Source of the DNA: Alphaproteobacteria bacterium UBA6324
GTDB lineage: Bacteria; Pseudomonadota; Alphaproteobacteria; CAAGCB01; CAG-977
DNA: 64,000 nt
Direction of reading: 5' to 3'
Assembly: GCA_002439085.1 (NCBI GenBank)
Contig: DJSW01000009.1
Coordinates: 52,292-116,291, forward strand
Shown one piece after another: positions 16,090 to 24,771 of the stretch (position 1 is the first letter of the stretch; each line of letters starts with the position of its first letter). The notes under the pieces are model-generated. The model did not search any database. It was not told the DNA's origin and was given only the letters and a program-made list of their open reading frames with translations. The translations under genes were made by a program, and so were the position numbers.

Positions 16090-18141
16090 ATGACCGGTTT
16101 GAAAGATTTAAAAGAAGGCATCGAAAAGGGTAAAATCGTTTTGCCGAATGTGCAGCGCGGATTCGTCTGGAAACCGTGGCAGATCGAAAACCTGTGGGAT
16201 TCGTTGATGCGCCGTTTTCCGGTCGGGTCGTTCGTCGGCGTTGAAAAAGACGGCAAGACGGAATTGCTGGACGGGCAGCAGCGGGCGACGGCGATCGCTC
16301 TGGCTTTTTTTGAACCGGACGGAACAGAAGACTCGCAGAACGTGCTGCGGTCTTCGACGGATCGGGTGCGACTGTTCATTGATTTGAAAAAGGGAACGGG
16401 GACTGATCGGAAATACATTTTCCGCGTCATTACGAAATCGCATCCGTGGGGATATCAAAAAAGCCGGAACGATCGGACGTTGAGCGCGGAAAACATTCGC
16501 CGCGCGTGCGAGGATTACAAAATGGCAGATAAAAACCCGTATGCGGAACCGTTGGGCAAATTCTGGCCTTATGACGCGTCGTTTCCCGTGCCGTTCGGTT
16601 TTTTCCTGAACGGTGACAATGCGGCAACCGTCCGTTCAAAAATCGAACGGTGGTGCGAACGGCATCATCAAAAGCCTTTTCCGACGGGGCCGGATTATTA
16701 CGGCATAAAAGAATTGCTTGATACCGTGCGAGATGTTTTGGGTAACACTTCTTTGCCGCTGTTGTTGGTGAGCGAACAGGTTTTGGACGCGGAAACCGGA
16801 TTGTCCGCGTCGGACGGCGAAACCGACACCGATGCGGATGACGGGGACGATGAAATCGAAAACCTGTTCATCCGGCTGAACGCGGGCGGGACGCCTTTGC
16901 GCGGCGAGGAATTGAATTATTCGATTTTGAAAACGAACATCGGTATTGATTTGCAAAAAAGGATTGAAAACGCCTGCGCGGGATTTATGCGTCCGGCGCG
17001 TTTCATCACCATCGCCTGCCGTTTGTACCAGAACCGGCCGGAAAAACCGACGGCCGACGCCGTGACGATGCGTATTCAACCCAAGCAGTTTCAAGGGATC
17101 ATTCGCAATGAAAAAGCGGGATTCATCCGATTCGTTGAAAAATTGCTGGATGCGGATTTTTTGGGGCGCGTGAAAACGGTTCTGCGTTACGATCCGGACG
17201 ACAACGCGTTCGGGCTGCCGGATTTCATCGTTTCGGAATTGGCGGACAGGGCGCCGGAAGTCATGTTGATGCTGATGCACCGTTTGCTTTATACGGATGA
17301 TGAAACGAAAATGACGGAGGAAACGCGCCGCAGGATGCTGGGCGTTGTCACGCTGCTGACGTGGTTCGGAAAGGGGCAGCGCGACCATGCGCCGCTGATC
17401 GGCCGGTTGTGGGAACAGGTCAGAAAAACAAAAGAGGCGGACGCTTTTTGGTCGGCCGGTTTGATGCGGACGGCCTGTGAGGAAAGGGAAAACGAAACCC
17501 TTTTTCCGGCGTTTCCGAAATTTAACGAATTGAAAAAAGGCATAAAAGCCCAAAAAAACATCCGCATAGATTCACTGTATCGCTGGAATTTTGAAAAGGT
17601 TCAACCGTTCTTGTCGCGGCTTTTTTATGAAAGAAGCCTGATCCTTTACGCCCAGCGCGACGCGTTGAACCTGTGGTTCAAAGATTGGCGGGATTTTGAT
17701 TTGGAAGACACGCTGTGTCCGTTCGATTGGGATCACATTTCGCCAGAAAATCTGATTTACCGCAAACGCCATATTCACGACGCGTTGAAAAGCTGGTACC
17801 AGACGAACGGCAATTTCCGCGCGTGGCCGTTTACGCTGAACCGGAAAGATCAAGATGTTGTGCCGAGTGAAAAGCTTTTGTGTTCAAAGAATGATTTCAC
17901 GGACATTTTAAAAAGCATCGGCGTGACGGATTATCCGTATAAATCCGACGTGTTGCTTGATTGGTCGAAATGCGCCAAGGCATGGAAAGAAATTGATTTT
18001 AACGACCTGTCGGAAAAAACGGATTCGCAGCACAAAAGAAACAAACAGCTGATCAACGCCATTATCAACCGCAATCTGGAATTGATCCGGACGTGGTATG
18101 ACGAATTGCGTATCAACGATCTTTGCCCGTCAGGCAAATGA
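16090..18141 (+). CDS. DUF262/HNH protein of the GmrSD type (candidate defence nuclease)
   Basis: The 683-residue protein has the DUF262 (ParB-like) domain: LPNVQRGFVWKPWQIENLWD at about 18-38, LLDGQQRATAIALA with DGQQR at 61-65, and FIRLNAGGTPLRGEELNYSI mid-protein. The C-terminal third has a DUF1524/HNH-like motif with DWDHISP (D548, H549) and a later Asn in TLNRKDQD (about 584). In GmrSD-type type IV restriction, DUF262 couples NTP binding to a DUF1524 nuclease that cuts modified DNA, so a role against phage is plausible. ATG at 16090 has GGGGAGGG; an upstream frame start at 16033 does not. The gene stands alone without methylase or partner, flanked by unrelated genes, consistent with a single-gene cargo. 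Confidence 0.82.
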   Translation: MTGLKDLKEGIEKGKIVLPNVQRGFVWKPWQIENLWDSLMRRFPVGSFVGVEKDGKTELLDGQQRATAIALAFFEPDGTEDSQNVLRSSTDRVRLFIDLKKGTGTDRKYIFRVITKSHPWGYQKSRNDRTLSAENIRRACEDYKMADKNPYAEPLGKFWPYDASFPVPFGFFLNGDNAATVRSKIERWCERHHQKPFPTGPDYYGIKELLDTVRDVLGNTSLPLLLVSEQVLDAETGLSASDGETDTDADDGDDEIENLFIRLNAGGTPLRGEELNYSILKTNIGIDLQKRIENACAGFMRPARFITIACRLYQNRPEKPTADAVTMRIQPKQFQGIIRNEKAGFIRFVEKLLDADFLGRVKTVLRYDPDDNAFGLPDFIVSELADRAPEVMLMLMHRLLYTDDETKMTEETRRRMLGVVTLLTWFGKGQRDHAPLIGRLWEQVRKTKEADAFWSAGLMRTACEERENETLFPAFPKFNELKKGIKAQKNIRIDSLYRWNFEKVQPFLSRLFYERSLILYAQRDALNLWFKDWRDFDLEDTLCPFDWDHISPENLIYRKRHIHDALKSWYQTNGNFRAWPFTLNRKDQDVVPSEKLLCSKNDFTDILKSIGVTDYPYKSDVLLDWSKCAKAWKEIDFNDLSEKTDSQHKRNKQLINAIINRNLELIRTWYDELRINDLCPSGK

Positions 18142-18144
18142 AAA

Positions 18145-18939
18145 TCAGACCAGCAGGCTGAACAGTTTTGAAGAGGAGCTTTGATTTTTTGCGGAACGCA
18201 GGGTCGCCATGTTCGTGTATCCAGTCGCCAGCAAATCGGCCGCCCCTTGTGCCGCCAAAACGCTGGCACTGGCGGTGACGGAACCTGATTCGGCTTCCGC
18301 TTTGGCCAAAGCGATGTCGCCGTCGGTCATATTCGTGTGGTCGATGGATTGTTCCTGCGTGACGTAATCGTGTTTATAGGTGTCGCCCAGCTGCACCTGC
18401 AAAGCGTACAGCGTGTCCTGATCCACCGCCTTGCCGTCCTTTGTCGTGACGTGGATGTAATAGGTGCCGGCCTTTTGCACTTTGTATTGGCCGCGCATCA
18501 GCTGGTCGAATGCGTCGGTCGCCTTGCCTTTGCCCTCTTCGTTCGTCGCGATCAGCGTTTGGCGGTTGTTGACGTATTGGTACAGTTCGACTTTCAGGCC
18601 TTGGCCTTTGAAACGTTCAATAGCTTTTTCAAAATTGCTGGACGCTTCCTCCAGCGCGTCGGAAGCCGTGGATTCGTCGGCGTCGGCCGTTTCGCTGTTC
18701 GCACTGAGGTTGATGGCGGTCAGACGCAGTTTTCCCCGCGATGTGACAGTGAAAGAAAACCAGTCTTCCTTTTCATTTTCGGACAAGGTCGTGATCATGT
18801 TCAACCGCGAATAATTCAGCCGCGCCTGTCCCATGTCGCGCGCGTTGCGGATCGAATCGGCGTATGTGTCCGTCGTCGTCTTTTCCCACGTTTTCACATT
18901 GGTCGATTTTGTTGTCGCGTCCAGAACCGTCGTAGCCAT
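18145..18939 (-). CDS. Hypothetical beta-rich protein (PPC-like domain)
   Basis: Not a recognised family. The 264-residue protein has no classical N-terminal signal. The middle shows DWFSFTVTSRGKLRLTAI and later VQKAGTYYIHVTTKDG, the strand pattern of a pre-peptidase C-terminal (PPC)-like jelly roll. A helical Ser/Ala-rich tail ends in KLFSLLV; a hydrophobic extreme C terminus like this is a feature of some type I secretion substrates. ATG at 18939 follows GAGG. Its 3' end lies 3 bp from the end of the convergent DUF262 gene. Secretion is a guess. Confidence 0.65.
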   Translation of the reverse strand: MATTVLDATTKSTNVKTWEKTTTDTYADSIRNARDMGQARLNYSRLNMITTLSENEKEDWFSFTVTSRGKLRLTAINLSANSETADADESTASDALEEASSNFEKAIERFKGQGLKVELYQYVNNRQTLIATNEEGKGKATDAFDQLMRGQYKVQKAGTYYIHVTTKDGKAVDQDTLYALQVQLGDTYKHDYVTQEQSIDHTNMTDGDIALAKAEAESGSVTASASVLAAQGAADLLATGYTNMATLRSAKNQSSSSKLFSLLV

Positions 18940-19028
18940 TTTCTACCTCGCCCGTTCAATCCGTTGTTGCGGAAATTCTTTCCACTCGTTCAATATACCA
19001 CAACGCGCGCCGGAAATCAAAGCCGACG

Positions 19029-20993
19029 TTAAAATTCGGGCAAACTTTCCGACAGCTCTTTTTCCTGCGGCGGTTCGGCGGGCTTTTCCGGTTCCTTGGG
19101 CGGCTGTTTTTTGGGTTTTTCCTCTTCCCACACCACTTCGTACAGCGTTTGCGGGGTGTCGATTCCTTTCAGGTTGAATTCGCCTTTCGGAACAAAGATG
19201 TAATTCTTGCCTGCGGCCAGTTCCTTGACGACGGAGGAAACGTAGATTTGGTTTTTGCCGGCTTCGCCGCACACGCGCGACGCCAGCTGGACGGTCAGGC
19301 CGAACAGGTCGTTGTTTTCCACGATCGGTTCGCCGGCGTTCAACCCGATGCGGACTTCCAAAGCGACGGTCGGCGATTCGCGGTTGTACAGACTGACCGC
19401 TTTTTGAATGGCGATCGCCGCGTCGATCGCGTTGGACGCCCACATGAACGACGCCATGATTCCGTCGCCAGTTTGTTTGATCTCTTCGCCGCCGCAAGTG
19501 CTCAACGCCTGACGGACGATCGTGTTGTGCCGGTGGATCAGCTGCTGCGCCATGCGGTCGCCCAGCGTTTGCGTCATATGGGTCGATGACACGATGTCGG
19601 TGAACATGACCGTGCAGATGCCCGACGCGACCGTTTCCTTTTTCGGATTCAGCCAGTTGGCCATTGTTGTTTGGATCAATCCGACCAATTCGGGCGACGA
19701 TTTGTTGTTCAGATAGGTTTCCATGCCCTTGGAACCGTTTTCGATGACGGTCAGGTACTTGGGTTCCATCATGTATTCTTCGATTTTATCGAAAAACAGA
19801 TCGGCCAAAGTCGGGGCGCGCCCCAACAGTTCCAGCAAACCGGCCAGCATCACGCGGTTTTGCTGGGCGGAAAGGGATTTCGACCGGCACAGCCGTTCGC
19901 ACGCGCCGGATAAAAACAGCTCGATTCCGAAACGGGCGTAGGTGTTTAAGAGGGTGTTCTTTTCCTGCAGCACGCGCAAAATGATGGACAGGAACGTCGT
20001 CAGTGTCAGGTAGTCTTTTTCCAATTCCGGCGGGATTTCGGCGTGTCCGGTTTCTTTGGCGGGGGCGGGCGTTGTTTCACCGTTGCCGTTTTCATCCGTT
20101 TCCGCGTTCGCGGTATCGTCGGGCGCATCCGCAGGCGTTTCGGGGGCGGTTTGTTCGGTCTGTTCTTCGCCGGCTTTTTCCTCTTCCCGCTTTTTGCGTT
20201 CCTCGTCGGCGGCCTGTTCCTCCGCCTCTTGCTGTTCGGCCTTTTCCTGCGCGGCCTCTTCGGCCTCTTTCAATCGCTGGGTCAGCGTTTTGCGTCCGCT
20301 CAGCACGTCAAAGGCGTCAAAAACGCGGCGCACCATGCGGGAAACAAGGGAATCGGATTTGGGTTCGGGACGTTCCGAATCGATTTCGTACAACTCGCGT
20401 TTGGAATATTTGGCGTCGTCGTCGCTTTCCTTGGATGTCGGGTACAGAGCGGACGTTTTTGGCGATTCCTCTTCATCCGATCCCAACAGGTTTTCCCATT
20501 TGACCCATTTGATCGCCGTCGGGACGGATATCACCAAAAAGAAGAACGTGAACGTTCCCAAAACGAACTGGCCGGAAATGTCCTGTTGCGAAAAACCGGC
20601 CAATCCCATGACGCGCAAAGTCACCACCGTGATCATGCTGGACAGGATCATGGCAAAGATGATCGACAGAAAGATCATGATGACGCCTTCGGCCAGGCCG
20701 GATTTTTTCCGGTCGTTGCGTTTGACGGTCGTCGGGATCACGCTGTTGGCGTAAGGGGACGATTTCGGCGGTTGCGGTTTCGGTATTTCGCTGAGATAGA
20801 CCATCGCCTCTTGGAACATTTGCGTGTCCAGATCGTAAGTTTCGCGCACGACCTTTGTCGGTTTGCGTTCCGTGTTTTCAATGCTGCGCGCGTATTCGAT
20901 CGCCTTCGACCGCTGTTCGGACGAATAACGCCCCAGCAAATCCCACGCGCTGTTTTGATAAACATAGACTTCGTAATGTATGATCGCGGACAC
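19029..20993 (-). CDS. Membrane-bound class III adenylate/guanylate cyclase
   Basis: The 654-residue protein has an N-terminal conserved domain (1-70), two transmembrane helices (about 102-126 and 142-162), a charged Glu/Ala/Lys-rich linker (about 215-320), a helical region, and a class III cyclase domain (about 450-620). The cyclase domain shows FTDIVSST with a metal Asp, EIKQTGDGIMASF with the second metal Asp and a purine-contact Lys, and LTVQLASRVC, where the usual transition-state Asn is Gln (a variation seen in related cyclases). A Pro/Glu-rich tail follows. It likely makes cAMP in response to a membrane or cytoplasmic signal; ATP versus GTP cannot be settled. The start is GTG at 20993 with a weak ribosome binding site. 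Confidence 0.85.
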   Translation of the reverse strand: MSAIIHYEVYVYQNSAWDLLGRYSSEQRSKAIEYARSIENTERKPTKVVRETYDLDTQMFQEAMVYLSEIPKPQPPKSSPYANSVIPTTVKRNDRKKSGLAEGVIMIFLSIIFAMILSSMITVVTLRVMGLAGFSQQDISGQFVLGTFTFFFLVISVPTAIKWVKWENLLGSDEEESPKTSALYPTSKESDDDAKYSKRELYEIDSERPEPKSDSLVSRMVRRVFDAFDVLSGRKTLTQRLKEAEEAAQEKAEQQEAEEQAADEERKKREEEKAGEEQTEQTAPETPADAPDDTANAETDENGNGETTPAPAKETGHAEIPPELEKDYLTLTTFLSIILRVLQEKNTLLNTYARFGIELFLSGACERLCRSKSLSAQQNRVMLAGLLELLGRAPTLADLFFDKIEEYMMEPKYLTVIENGSKGMETYLNNKSSPELVGLIQTTMANWLNPKKETVASGICTVMFTDIVSSTHMTQTLGDRMAQQLIHRHNTIVRQALSTCGGEEIKQTGDGIMASFMWASNAIDAAIAIQKAVSLYNRESPTVALEVRIGLNAGEPIVENNDLFGLTVQLASRVCGEAGKNQIYVSSVVKELAAGKNYIFVPKGEFNLKGIDTPQTLYEVVWEEEKPKKQPPKEPEKPAEPPQEKELSESLPEF

Positions 20994-21096
20994 GGGCTTT
21001 TATTCCATAAAACACTGTTTCATTTATTGTAAAAGAGGTTTTATAAAAAAACAGTAAAAAAATGTAACGGATTGAAAATCAAAGGATTTCGGATAT

Positions 21097-21133
21097 GAAA
21101 AAGGCGGCCTCACAATCTGTGAAAGCCGCCTTT
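21097..21133 (-). terminator. Intrinsic terminator after rpmE
   Basis: On the minus strand, AAAAGGCGGC pairs with GCCGCCTTTT, with an additional inner TTTCACA/TGTGA stem, 16 bp past the rpmE stop. Confidence 0.85.
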
Positions 21134-21148
21134 TGAAACCCGCAAAAA

Positions 21149-21373
21149 TTACTTTTTGCCCGTGAAAGCCGCGAAACGTTTGTTGAATTTCGCCAACTGG
21201 CCGCCGCTGTCAACCAAACGGTAAACACCCGTCCATGCCGGATGAGCCAGCGGGTCAATATCCAAGCGAATCGTATCGCCTTCCTTGCCCATCGTCGAAC
21301 GGGTCTTGAATTCGGTTCCGTCTGTCATAACCACGGTGATTTCATGGTAATTCGGATGAATATCTTTTTTCAT
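21149..21373 (-). CDS. rpmE: 50S ribosomal protein L31 (zinc-free type)
   Basis: This is a 74-residue large-subunit ribosomal protein. It begins MKKDIHPNYHEI, the L31 signature, and contains DIDPLAHPAWTG and VDSGGQLAKFNKRF. No CxxC is present, so it is the C-minus form that does not bind zinc. ATG at 21373 has GGAG upstream; an in-frame ATG 24 bp earlier was rejected because it does not fit the family start. It follows the MotA/MotB-like pair on the same strand and has its own terminator. Confidence 0.95.
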   Translation of the reverse strand: MKKDIHPNYHEITVVMTDGTEFKTRSTMGKEGDTIRLDIDPLAHPAWTGVYRLVDSGGQLAKFNKRFAAFTGKK

Positions 21374-21461
21374 AACTTCAGCTCCAGAATGCAACAAGTG
21401 TTTTTTCTATACTCTAAAAGATTCGGCTTTTCAAGCCTGTTTTCGGCAAAAGTTCAAAAAA

Positions 21462-22511
21462 TCACTTTTCCGTCAGCTTGAATTCGATCCGGCGGTTTTT
21501 GCGGCGCGCCGATTCCGTGTTTTTGCGGTCGATCGGCTGATATTCGCCGAACCCCGCGGCCACCAACCGGCGGGCGGGGACGCCCCGGTCGATCAGGTAT
21601 TGGACGACGGCGATCGCCCGATTCGCGGACAGCTGCCAGTTCGACGAATACAGTTCGTTGCGGATCGGCACGGTGTCGGTGTGGCCGTCCACGCGCAAAA
21701 CCCATTGGATGTTTTTGGGAATTTTGCGTTGCAGTTCCTTGACCGTTTTCGCCAGAACGTTCAGCTGTTTTTTGCCATTTTCCTCCAACGCGGCTGAACC
21801 GCTTTTGAAAAACAGTTCGGATTGGAACACGAAGCGGTCGCCGACAACGGTGATGTCGTCACGATCGGCCAAAACCTTGCGCAGCGTTCCGAAAAATTCG
21901 GAACGGTAGGAGGCCAGCTCGCCCGCTTTGGCGGCCAGCGCGCGATTCAGCTTTTTGCCCAAATCGACGATTTGCGCTTTTTGCGCCTTGTCTTTCTTTT
22001 CCGCCTGATCCAAAACGGCGCGAATCTTGGCCAGCTCGGCCGTCAGCTTTTCCGTCTGCGCGGTCAAAACGGCCAGATGCGCTTTTGCGTCCTGCGATAT
22101 TTTGCGTTCGGATTTCAGGTCTTTTTCCAATTCGGTTTTGCGCAGTTTCAACGCCTTGGCGTCCTGCTCCATCAACGCGATTTGCGCCAGCGCGCGCGTG
22201 TTTTCGTCCTTGACGCCGGCCAGCTCTCCGGCCAGTTTTTCCGTTTCCGCCAGCTGCGCGTTCAAACGGATCGTCAAATCGGCCGTCGATTTGCGTTCGG
22301 CGGACAGCTCGGTCGCCAAATCTTTCAACCGGATGTTCAGCAGATCGATTTCCGTGTTTTTGGTGTCCAGATTCCGCCCCATGAAATAGTGCGCCAAAAC
22401 GAACAGCAGCAGGAAAAACAACACGACGATCAACAGTGTTGACATCGCGTCAACAAAGCTGGGCCAGAAATTGTATCCGCTGGAGTTTCTGAAACGGCGC
22501 ATGGCGGTCAC
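21462..22511 (-). CDS. MotB-like inner-membrane protein with OmpA-type peptidoglycan-binding domain
   Basis: The 349-residue protein has a single transmembrane helix near the N terminus preceded by NFWPSFVDAMST, where the Asp matches the proton-coupling residue of MotB/TolR-type stators. A long coiled coil (about 50-200) leads to a C-terminal OmpA-like domain: VDGHTDTVPI, NWQLSANRAIAVVQYL and GFGEYQPID, with late KNRRIEFKL. It would be anchored in the inner membrane and bind peptidoglycan. It overlaps the upstream MotA-like gene by 4 bp. No flagellar genes are nearby, so a cell-envelope role is more likely than motility. Confidence 0.85.
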   Translation of the reverse strand: MTAMRRFRNSSGYNFWPSFVDAMSTLLIVVLFFLLLFVLAHYFMGRNLDTKNTEIDLLNIRLKDLATELSAERKSTADLTIRLNAQLAETEKLAGELAGVKDENTRALAQIALMEQDAKALKLRKTELEKDLKSERKISQDAKAHLAVLTAQTEKLTAELAKIRAVLDQAEKKDKAQKAQIVDLGKKLNRALAAKAGELASYRSEFFGTLRKVLADRDDITVVGDRFVFQSELFFKSGSAALEENGKKQLNVLAKTVKELQRKIPKNIQWVLRVDGHTDTVPIRNELYSSNWQLSANRAIAVVQYLIDRGVPARRLVAAGFGEYQPIDRKNTESARRKNRRIEFKLTEK

Positions 22512-23494
22512 TTGTCCTGTCCGGAAATCGTGCGCACCAGCAATTTGAACGAATCGCGAATCTCGCGCAACAGGATTTCCTGACGGGCTTCGGAACGTTT
22601 GTCGATCTGGTTGACGTTATGGTCGATGCGGCTGATGATGCGCAGCAGATCCATGTCCGTCTGGACGCGTTCCTGCGCGCCGGATTCGCCCTTTTTCAGC
22701 TGCAGCCGGATGTCCGCCAGACTTTCGACGACCTGTTCCAGCAAAGCGTTGGCGTACGCGCCGTTCGACGTGACGGAATCGTCACCGCTGCCGACGGACG
22801 ACGAATAGCGCGTCAACGACGCCAGATGTTCGTCCAAACCGTTGTAAAAATTGTTTTGCGCGCGGCCGGCCTGCAGATCCAGAAAACCGACGACCAAAGC
22901 CCCCGACAGCCCCAGCAGGGACGACGAAAAGGCCGTTCCCATGCCCGACAGCGGCAGTTCCAGCGAATTTTTGATCGTGTTGAACGCTTCGGTCGCCTCT
23001 TCGCCCGAAACGTTCAGGGATTTGATCACGGTCGCCACGGCGCCGACCGTGTCCATCAACCCCCAAAACGTACCCAGCAATCCCAGAAAAGTGGACAGTC
23101 CGATCAGGTATTTTGAAATGTCTCGACTTTCCTCCAACCGCATTTCGACGGAATCCAAAATGGTGCGGGCGATGGTCGGGGACAGGACGGCGTTGCCTTT
23201 GGCGCGGTTGTTTTTCAACACCAAGGCCAGCGGAGACAGCAGGCGCAGTTTTTGCAGATCCGCGTCGGTCAGCGACAGGGCGGGCGCCTTGATCCACCGG
23301 ATTTCACGGTACAGCGCGAACACGGAATGAAAGTTCATGCCGACGCCGAACAGGAAAACGACGGCGATCAGGCTGTTCAGCGCGGGATTGGTCAAAAAGG
23401 CGTTTCGCAGTGCCGGATACAAAACGGCACACGCGCCCGCGACCAGAATCAGAAACAAAAACATACGGGTCACATAGCGGTTCGGCAGTTCCAT
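22508..23494 (-). CDS. MotA/TolQ/ExbB-type proton channel protein
   Basis: The 328-residue protein has two N-terminal hydrophobic helices (about 8-28 and 35-58), a cytoplasmic region, then two helices (about 145-165 and 190-215) containing LSTFLGLLGTFWGLMDTVGA and GMGTAFSSSLLGLSGAL, the MotA/ExbB signature. A helical tail of about 90 residues follows. It pairs with the overlapping MotB-like protein to form a predicted proton-driven stator. It is in the leftward cluster from efp, directly after an OmpA-like exported protein. Confidence 0.85.
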   Translation of the reverse strand: MELPNRYVTRMFLFLILVAGACAVLYPALRNAFLTNPALNSLIAVVFLFGVGMNFHSVFALYREIRWIKAPALSLTDADLQKLRLLSPLALVLKNNRAKGNAVLSPTIARTILDSVEMRLEESRDISKYLIGLSTFLGLLGTFWGLMDTVGAVATVIKSLNVSGEEATEAFNTIKNSLELPLSGMGTAFSSSLLGLSGALVVGFLDLQAGRAQNNFYNGLDEHLASLTRYSSSVGSGDDSVTSNGAYANALLEQVVESLADIRLQLKKGESGAQERVQTDMDLLRIISRIDHNVNQIDKRSEARQEILLREIRDSFKLLVRTISGQDK

Positions 23495-23513
23495 GTTCCA
23501 ATCCTTTTGTTTG

Positions 23514-24749
23514 TTATTTTTCTTTGATCAAAATATCCGTTCTGTCCGGAATTTTCGATCCCGCGCCCTTTTGTCCGAACGAACGGATTTCCATGCGCAG
23601 ACTGTTGATCCCCTGTTGCGCCAGATACGACCGGACGGCCAAAGCGCGGCGCAGGGAATGCTGTCTTTCCCCGCCCGTGCGGACGGGATCGGGCGCGCTG
23701 TAGGAATACAGCAAAACCCGTTTCGACGGATATTTTTTCAACTGCTCCGCCATGGTGTCCAACGCCGTCTGCATTTCATCGTCCAGCCGGGTCGCGCCGG
23801 TTTCAAAAATGAAAATGTGGTAAAGGGCGCGGTTGTGTTTCAGCGCGGCCGCGGTGGCGGAATCCTGCGGGATTTCCTGCGCCAGCCGCGCGGATCGCTC
23901 TTCGGGCGTCAGTTTCGACGAAACGGGGAAAACCGAAAAACGGACGGGCTGTTTGACCGCGGTTTTTCCGGCCGGTGTTTCCGCGCCGCCCGCCGCTCGC
24001 AACAACGTTTTCGGCTGGACGGACAGCGTGTCCGGCGCCGTTTCCATTAACGGCCGCGGCTTTTCGGCGGGTTTCGCCTCCGCCTGTTTCACGGCCGGTT
24101 TTTCCGCGGCGGCGGCCGTTTCTTTTTCCTTTTCCTCGGCCTGCTGTTGTTCTTTCAGCCGTTCCTGTTCCAGAAAATGCTTGGACAGTTTCGGCGGACG
24201 GGCGGCGGTTTCGACCTCTTCCGTTTTATCGCGGCGCGAGCTGTCCTCCGTCGCCAGAATCTTGACTTTCGGCACGGGGTTTGCGCGCGGCTTCAAACGG
24301 TCGTGCTCGTCGCTTTGGGCGGATTCCTTGACGTGGAATTTTTCAACGGGTTTCGCGGCGGCCGTTTTTTTGACGGCCGGTTTCGCCGGTTTTTTAGGGG
24401 CGGACGCTTTTTTCGCGGCGGGCTTCGCGGCCGGTTTCGCAACCGGTTTCGGCTTTGCCGCCGCTTTTTTCTCCGTCGCGTTTTTAGCCGCGGCCGCGGG
24501 CTTTGCGGCCGACTGCTTTTCCTCTTTTTTCGGTTCTTTCTTTTCCGCCTGTTCCGCCGGTTTCGCCGGTTCGGGCGCTTTCAGCGCGACGCCCGCGTCC
24601 TCGATTTTCAACGGGGCGGAAGTCAGGGCATCCTTGGGAATGAAATCCTCGGTCAAAACGTCCAGATCGACCGTGATTTGAGCAAAAGCCGCCGTCGCCG
24701 CCAAACAAGCGGCGGCAAAACAGGCGGCGGCTTTCACTGCGTTTTTCAA
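23514..24749 (-). CDS. Exported OmpA-like protein with Lys/Pro/Ala-rich linker
   Basis: The 411-residue protein has a signal peptide (about 1-23, ending AAFAQ), a long low-complexity region rich in Lys, Ala and Pro (about 55-240), and a C-terminal OmpA-like core (about 300-405) with HIFIFETGATRLDD, VLLYSYSAPDP and RRALAVRSYLAQQGI. The canonical peptidoglycan-binding Asp and Arg are poorly conserved, so binding is uncertain. The linker could span the periplasm. It sits between the inositol monophosphatase and MotA-like genes, suggesting a shared envelope function with the stator pair. Confidence 0.75.
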   Translation of the reverse strand: MKNAVKAAACFAAACLAATAAFAQITVDLDVLTEDFIPKDALTSAPLKIEDAGVALKAPEPAKPAEQAEKKEPKKEEKQSAAKPAAAAKNATEKKAAAKPKPVAKPAAKPAAKKASAPKKPAKPAVKKTAAAKPVEKFHVKESAQSDEHDRLKPRANPVPKVKILATEDSSRRDKTEEVETAARPPKLSKHFLEQERLKEQQQAEEKEKETAAAAEKPAVKQAEAKPAEKPRPLMETAPDTLSVQPKTLLRAAGGAETPAGKTAVKQPVRFSVFPVSSKLTPEERSARLAQEIPQDSATAAALKHNRALYHIFIFETGATRLDDEMQTALDTMAEQLKKYPSKRVLLYSYSAPDPVRTGGERQHSLRRALAVRSYLAQQGINSLRMEIRSFGQKGAGSKIPDRTDILIKEK

Positions 24750-24771
24750 GGGACGACTCCTTTAAAGCTCC

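Noticed and set aside
21149..21397. Longer rpmE start at 21397
   Set aside because: MKKDIHPNY at 21373 is the family start and has a ribosome binding site.
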